A stretch of 64,000 bases of DNA, from NCBI GenBank assembly GCA_035772735.1, contig JASDFA010000007.1:89838001-89902000 (forward strand), written 5' to 3'. This document shows, piece after piece, positions 58,935 through 64,000 of this stretch (its first letter is position 1; every line of letters begins with the position of its first letter). This stretch comes from Datura wrightii (Eukaryota > Streptophyta > Magnoliopsida > Solanales > Solanaceae). A program made the position numbers and the translations under genes. The notes below the pieces were generated by a model. That model saw only the letters and a list, made by a program, of their open reading frames with translations, ran no database searches and had not been told where the DNA came from.

Positions 58935-60338
58935 TGATTACGTCCAAATCCACTCCTCACAAGGAGAAAGTGTACACAATTATTGCAATATAATTTATCC
59001 AACTCATGAGATGGGGTCAAATCCGCAGGGAATGAAGATTGATAGCAATGAAATTCTTCTATCATATTGAATCAAATAGTATCATTGTATCAAAACTAGG
59101 AAAATAAATATTGGGAGATTTTAAGATCACACTATGAATTCAAATTCAAGAGCAAATCAAGGCAACCAACATCAAAGTAACAATATGATAAAATACTAGG
59201 GGTGTGCTATTGATGCGACATTTATAGGATTGGGGTTAACTATCAAATCAAAGCATTATTCACAAACATAAATAGTCATGGACAAGGCGACACCTGATGT
59301 TTCTCAACCACTTTGGTGTCTTTTGCCTCGGGTTTTCTCAAACCCCAAGGTCCTATACACATCAACCACTACAACTTGGGTAAGAATTAAACTATATGTA
59401 TCCTTAATTCTTTAAACGACGTATGAAAGTGGGTATTAGCTATCTCTAGTTTAATCCCACACAATCAAAATCCAATTACCCACTATTGTTTTCTCATCCA
59501 TATTCTTTTCTTCCTTTTCAAGCAGCTATAGAATAAGTAAACACAATCCATACTTGTGATTATAGATATTTCAATTATAATTTAGAGAAAATAATATATT
59601 TATGCTAAATAAGTAATTCTAAGATTAAACTACCAACACTCATTTCATTTTAGCTCCTATCATGAACACACCCCGAACAAGGTGTTTAGCTACTCATATA
59701 TTAAGAACAAGAGATAAAACCAATAAAGGAATCACTATCATTCATCAATAATAAGAAACTTCAAGCTCAATTTGTTCTTCAATGGAGGTTTACCTTAGAA
59801 AGATGAAGGGAAAAGCTCTCACTTCTCTCTATTTTTTCTCTCTCTAAAATTCAATTCAAAAACTAACTATGGAATGGAATGGAATCTTCTATTCTTCAAG
59901 AAAGGCATAAAAAAATAGGATAAAGTTGCTACTTTTTTCTTGTGCTGGACAATTTTACACCTTTCAGAATGGTCTCACTTGTGCGGCACCTGTGATCCGC
60001 GAGGTGTAAGTCTTCTCATAGCTCTAGGCTAGTGAATTATGTCATAGTTCGACATTGGCACCTACGTTTCACTGGTACTGACCCATATTTTGCAGGTGTT
60101 TCTTTAGCTTCAAAGTAGTTTTTTCCTGTTGACTTGCATTTCGCAGGTGTCACCCGGTGAAGCCCCAATCCTTTTCTTCCAGCACCATGCATTTTTTCCA
60201 ATTTCATTTCTTTATCTGTTTAAATTAAATAGCTGCAAAAATCAAAGAGAAAGGCATAGAACCTTCCTAAATGACTTGAAAACCAAGCAAAAGCTCATGT
60301 TTATCAGACTAATGAGTTGGTAAATTACTAACTTATCA
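58935..60338 (-). repeat. E3 5' LTR, 1404 bp
   Basis: TGATTACGTCCAAATCC to CTAACTTATCA, collinear with 41102-42510; palindrome variant ACTTGCATTTCGCAGGT at 60132-60148. Confidence 0.9.
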
Positions 60339-60343
60339 TGTCT
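60339..60343. repeat. E3 target-site duplication, right copy (TGTCT)
   Basis: Differs from the left copy by one transition. Confidence 0.75.
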
Positions 60344-61167
60344 ACCACCAGTCCTCTACTGAGAGTACTCAAAGTGTCTAGTCCTAACCCTTTTGGCCTC
60401 TCTCTCCTTCTCCTTCAACTTTTTCTCCTCGAATTGCTGCGCATGAATTATGAGTGAAGAGATATCCATGTCACTTATAAGCATAGCAATCCTACACTCC
60501 TTGACTACTCTAAGAGCCCCAACACAAACTTACTCATTTGAGCCCTCGGCTCCGCAACTATCTCTAGAGTATACTTTGACAGTTGAGTGAACTTCAAAGA
60601 ATACTTCTGAACCAACATGTTGTTCTATTTTAGATTGATAAACTCAGCAACCTTGGCTTCCCTCATCTCCTGGGTAAAGAATCTATCTAATAAGGCTATC
60701 ACAAACTCATCCCAGTCGATAAGAACTGTACTTGGCCAATGACTTGCCTTCCACTACCCAAACCAAATGTTAGTCACCCCCTTCAGCTGATAGGAGGCCA
60801 AAAATATGTAGTCTCCTCTCCTGAAACTCTCATAATTTGATTAATCTTTTGGATCTCCTCAATAAACTCTTGTGAATCCTCGTACACCCTGGAACGGCAA
60901 AATTTTGGCGGGCTTATTCTGGTGAAGTCTCGCATTCTCTCCACTACAACATCCCCATTAGGGTTTACTAGTGCAACTTCCTGCAGGTTAACATGTTCCA
61001 TCAAAGCCTGGGCCAACATTTGAAAAAGCATCCCTAAACTCGGCATGATTCACTTGCTCATTCAAAGGGTCCACTGAAGATGGTGGGGCTCGCTTATGCC
61101 CATCTTCGTTGCCATTCCATGACCATTTCCATTTCTGTTCCTTCTTCCATTGACTCGGATGAGGCAT
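60344..61167 (-). pseudogene. E4 gag N-terminal and core part
   Basis: ATG at 61167 (MPHPSQWKKEQK) corresponds to the E1 and E5 starts. Readable parts: NLQEVALVNPNGDVVVERMR and DFTRISPPKF (60900-60990), then RVYEDSQEFIEEIQKINQIM (about 60840-60900), the typical gag entry of Tekay elements; further left the core is frameshifted. Continues across E3 at 41101. Confidence 0.78.
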
Positions 61168-61348
61168 ATTTCTGCAAACACATATAGCACGAGTTAGAGA
61201 AGAATAGAGAGGGTTGGATTTCATCGCAAGACATAGATCATGATAGAAGAGAAGTTTCCTAAAACTTCTTTAGCCTCTTCCTCATAATTGTGGCGTGCTT
61301 CACACCCATGAAAAAGACTCTACTTAACAAGGCTTTCAAACACCCTAA
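61168..61348 (-). other. E4 leader with deleted primer-binding site
   Basis: Aligns with the E5 leader up to CACCCTAAG (61341-61349); the next about 50 bp, which in E5 hold the primer site and LTR terminus, are missing, and the text resumes inside the LTR. Confidence 0.65.
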
Positions 61349-62640
61349 GTCAAGCATAGACCCCAGACGTAACACATGAACTAGAACCACGAATGGCTCC
61401 AAGCTAACCCATTGCACATGCATGACATCAATATGAGCACAAAATGAGTGCAAATCCAACATATTAAAAAGCATAAGCAGAAGTCTAGAATATCATAAAT
61501 CATATGGGAAGGGAAAACAATTTAAAACTGCTAAAACATCTAATATCAAGTCTGAAAGGCTCTACTCATACGATGAGCTAATGGGAAAACACCCCCAACT
61601 AGCTCTATTAAGGTTTGAAACTGAAAGACATAAGAGAACATGCATTAAAACTGATGTCCTCAAATGATGAGGACTCATCAAAACTACTTAAGCTAGAGTG
61701 GAATAGTATCTAGCAATGCGAGTAAGATTGATCACATGAACCTATATCATTTAGATAATATAGCATGAAAGTATGCAGTCAATAATTTAAATATATTGAG
61801 TATGTAGGCTAAGTAAAACATGAAAGTAAGGACAACATGCAAAAATCACAATCCTGAGATAGTTATAAATATGAGTTATTCATCATAAGCTAAAGCATAA
61901 TAACCCAAGATTTTTGAAAGAAAAATCATATAGTTTAACATGTTTCAAATCATAATGAAAATATCATAAATTGATCAATAGGTCAAATACACTATAAATA
62001 TGATATCATAAATCTTGAGCAAGAACAACTTAAAACATTAGGAACAATGAGAGATTCTCATAACTGACACCGTCATGAATGAGCACATGATGCCCAAGTA
62101 TCATTCTCAAATTGGTAGAGACATCCTAAGAATTGCTAGGATAAAGAAGATAAAGGTGTGATATTACTCGTGAGTCCATTCGGGCGGGGAAACATTCTCT
62201 GGCGAAACATAGCACCTCTTAGTTTCTAAAAGAGCTCCAAATATATATAGGAAAACATAAAACTTAGACCACATTCAATCATTTTTATAAGTCATAATCT
62301 TTGGCTCATTGGCCTAATTTCATAATCATTTCTCTCATTGACCAAATTTCATAAGAACACGGCTTAAAGATCTTTCCAAAACTCTTGGCCCATAGACCTA
62401 AATCACTAAATCATACATTTGGTTGAGTAGCCTATAGGAGTTTTGTAACAACATTTGTTGTTCAAGAGCCAATAATCTCTTTTGAATAACTTGGGAAAAT
62501 CTTAGTTAGAAACTAAAAGCATCGTTTAAATTGTCATGAAAGTATGTAGGAAATTGTAATCTTTTAACCATGAAATGAGTAGTATAATATCTTGAAAACA
62601 TTCTTGAAGCTCTTTTATCCCTTAATCATTAAATATGAAA

Positions 62641-62688
<48 letters not shown>

Positions 62689-63604
62689 GCACATGCCATG
62701 GAAGACTTGTTTCTAGGGAAGTTCATTGTGAAAACCTTGGATTTGTTAGTACATGGAAGAGGTAGCACTTAGGTTTCTTTCTTGACTAGAAAACTTTATT
62801 GTGAAGCCATTACTATGAAGTGTTTAAGATTCTTGTAAACATTACTATATAGGAATTCATTCTGCGGGTGCCTTAGTCTACGGAGTACATAGAAAATAGA
62901 CAACATGAGGGGTCATTCTTAACTTGAGCACCTTTATCTAAAATGCCACATTTACGAGGAACTTATGGTTCTTGAAACTATGTTCGTATAGCCATTCATT
63001 GTTATCTTATGAAAGCTTAAGTATATAATGACCACCTTCTAAAATCTTACGAGACATATAGGAAGACTCATTCAAGACTAAGGGAATAATTCTACTCCAT
63101 ACTTCATACATATAGGAAGTCTTGGGGGAATTCTAGCTTTCTCATCATAAGAGACGTATTATGTCTAGCAAAGAAAGGAATCATGGTTTCTTAGTCACTA
63201 GCATTATGATACCATAACTAGAGAATGATGGAATATTTAAGGAAATACATGGATGAAAAAAATTACTCAATTAAGAGTTCATGGATCTAGGATAATCAAT
63301 ATATTGTAGAGAAGGGATTCTTACACTTGGAAGGATATGTATATTTGTGTTAGATAGTGAGTTTTAGCTTTACATACCTTATCTTATCTCACAATACAAC
63401 CCATGAAGCAACAATTTTCACTATAATATCAACCTACAATAATTATAAAGATAGTAACTACGATTAACATCAATCTCACTGAATTCTTGCTCTAAGAAGT
63501 ATTTTTTTCAAACACCTGGAGGGAATAGGTCATTTGAGCCCTTTTATGGGTGGGTTAGCCTAACATCCATCTCCTACATACAAAAAACAACATACTTAGC
63601 CATC
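61349..63604 (-). repeat. E4 5' LTR, both ends incomplete
   Basis: Shares with E5 LTR GTCCTCAAATGATGAGGACTC (about 61655), CATGAAAGTATGC and ATTGAGTATG. The sense start of the LTR (GTGTTACA end) is not reached before the next LTR at 63605. Confidence 0.65.
62643..62688. repeat. Compound (CA)n-(TA)n microsatellite
   Basis: About 28 bp of AC repeats followed by about 18 bp of AT repeats. Confidence 0.95.
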
Positions 63605-64000
63605 TGTCACGACCCGAATTCACACCATAGACGCGACATAGTACTTCGGATCACAAGTGACCCCAAGTAAACCCTAGTAAAGCATATTTCTAGGAAGACT
63701 GATCTGCTGAAAATAATCATAATAAAGCAGAAGCTTACAATAGAAATAAACTAATAGTGAATAATGATAAAATCTGAACAATGTCTGAAACCCAACCTGA
63801 ATCTATAAATACTGTCTAAAAGGCTGCTAAAATAACTTGATGAGTTACTAGGATAAACCCCTAGCTAACTCTAATGTCTAAACTAAAACAAAATAAATAC
63901 AACTAAAGATGGCACTCTGACCCTTGAAAGATTAGGACTCACCACTAATGCTGTCGGGATATCTTTGAGAGAATCTAACTGCGGTGCTGAGGCTGAGTAC
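63605..64000 (-). repeat. Start of another Tekay-type LTR, cut by window end
   Basis: TGTCACGACCCGAATTC at 63605 followed by ACGCGACATAGTACTT, the same start as the LTRs at 27854 and 46842. It sits within the E4 LTR, so it is a further nested insertion. Candidate left TSD CCATC (63600-63604). Confidence 0.8.

Larger units (their letters stand above)
41102..60338 (-). mobile_element. E3: Athila/Tat-type element interrupted by E5
   Basis: LTRs 41102-42510 (3') and 58935-60338 (5'), Asp-type primer site 58913-58930, polypurine tract 42511-42523. Sense order: 5' LTR, gag and protease 56590-58806, short spacer, [E5 inserted at 46842-56191], palindromes and TATA box, ORF3 44481-45909, 2-kb noncoding region, 3' LTR. 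RT, RNase H and integrase are missing: protease text passes straight into post-integrase text near 56470. Without E5 it is about 9.9 kb. It is inserted in E4 gag. Confidence 0.88.
38760..63604 (-). mobile_element. E4: old Tekay/Del-type element, host of nested E3 and E5
   Basis: Pol at 38765-40770 and gag end at 40771-41101 lie left of E3; the rest of gag (60344-61167), leader and 5' LTR lie right of it. Both flanks of E3 align with adjacent positions of E5 gag (ACGGAACACTGGCTGA on the left; GGGAGTACTCA-like text on the right), which shows E4 was one element before E3 landed. Its 3' end (integrase C-terminus, chromodomain, 3' LTR) is missing beyond about 38760, and its primer-binding site is deleted. 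Confidence 0.8.

Overview
This window is eukaryotic, repeat-dominated plant DNA. It holds no intact host gene, no rRNA or tRNA gene and no CRISPR array. Almost everything that can be assigned is nested, decayed LTR retrotransposon. The lineages (Tekay/Del-type Ty3-gypsy with an initiator-Met primer-binding site and a chromodomain-like pol tail; Athila/Tat-type Ty3-gypsy with an Asp-tRNA primer-binding site and an extra ORF3; an L1-type LINE) and the ORF3 family, which I remember as abundant in Solanaceae predictions, suggest a large-genome Solanaceae species. That assignment is inference from memory, not a search.

Layout. 1-7850: Tekay/Del element E1, minus strand, 3' LTR cut by the window start. 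7851-9745: two truncated LTR U3 pieces of a related family. 9746-13560: degenerate sequence, perhaps an old Copia remnant, with a compound microsatellite. 14082-14208: one well-preserved orphan plant exon on the plus strand. 15060-15736, 27434-27853 and 30203-30500: three pieces of one minus-strand L1 LINE, separated by the Athila-type element E2 (15737-27428, 5-bp TSD ATCAT) and a solo Tekay LTR (27854-30202). 30501-37311: plus-strand element P, two LTRs around only about 415 bp of internal sequence; its first LTR carries a 2.57-kb antisense insertion and its second LTR has captured a protease fragment. 38760-63604: an old Tekay element E4 whose gag is split by the Athila-type element E3 (41102-60338), itself split by the Tekay element E5 (46842-56191). 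63605-64000: start of another Tekay LTR.

How the parts work together. No element here looks autonomous. E2 keeps RT, RNase H and integrase but has lost most of gag and protease; E3 keeps gag and protease but has lost RT, RNase H and integrase. Both E2 and E3 keep an ORF3 downstream of pol, preceded in sense orientation by a TATA box and by short CpG-rich palindromes that also occur in their LTR U3 regions. A hairpin-like block of about 40-60 nt occurs once on each side of ORF3 in both. In the Tekay lineage the LTR U3 regions carry arrays of another palindrome whose arms differ between subfamilies but stay complementary. These repeated, covarying cis-elements and the apparent ORF3 promoter are the most interesting signals in the window.
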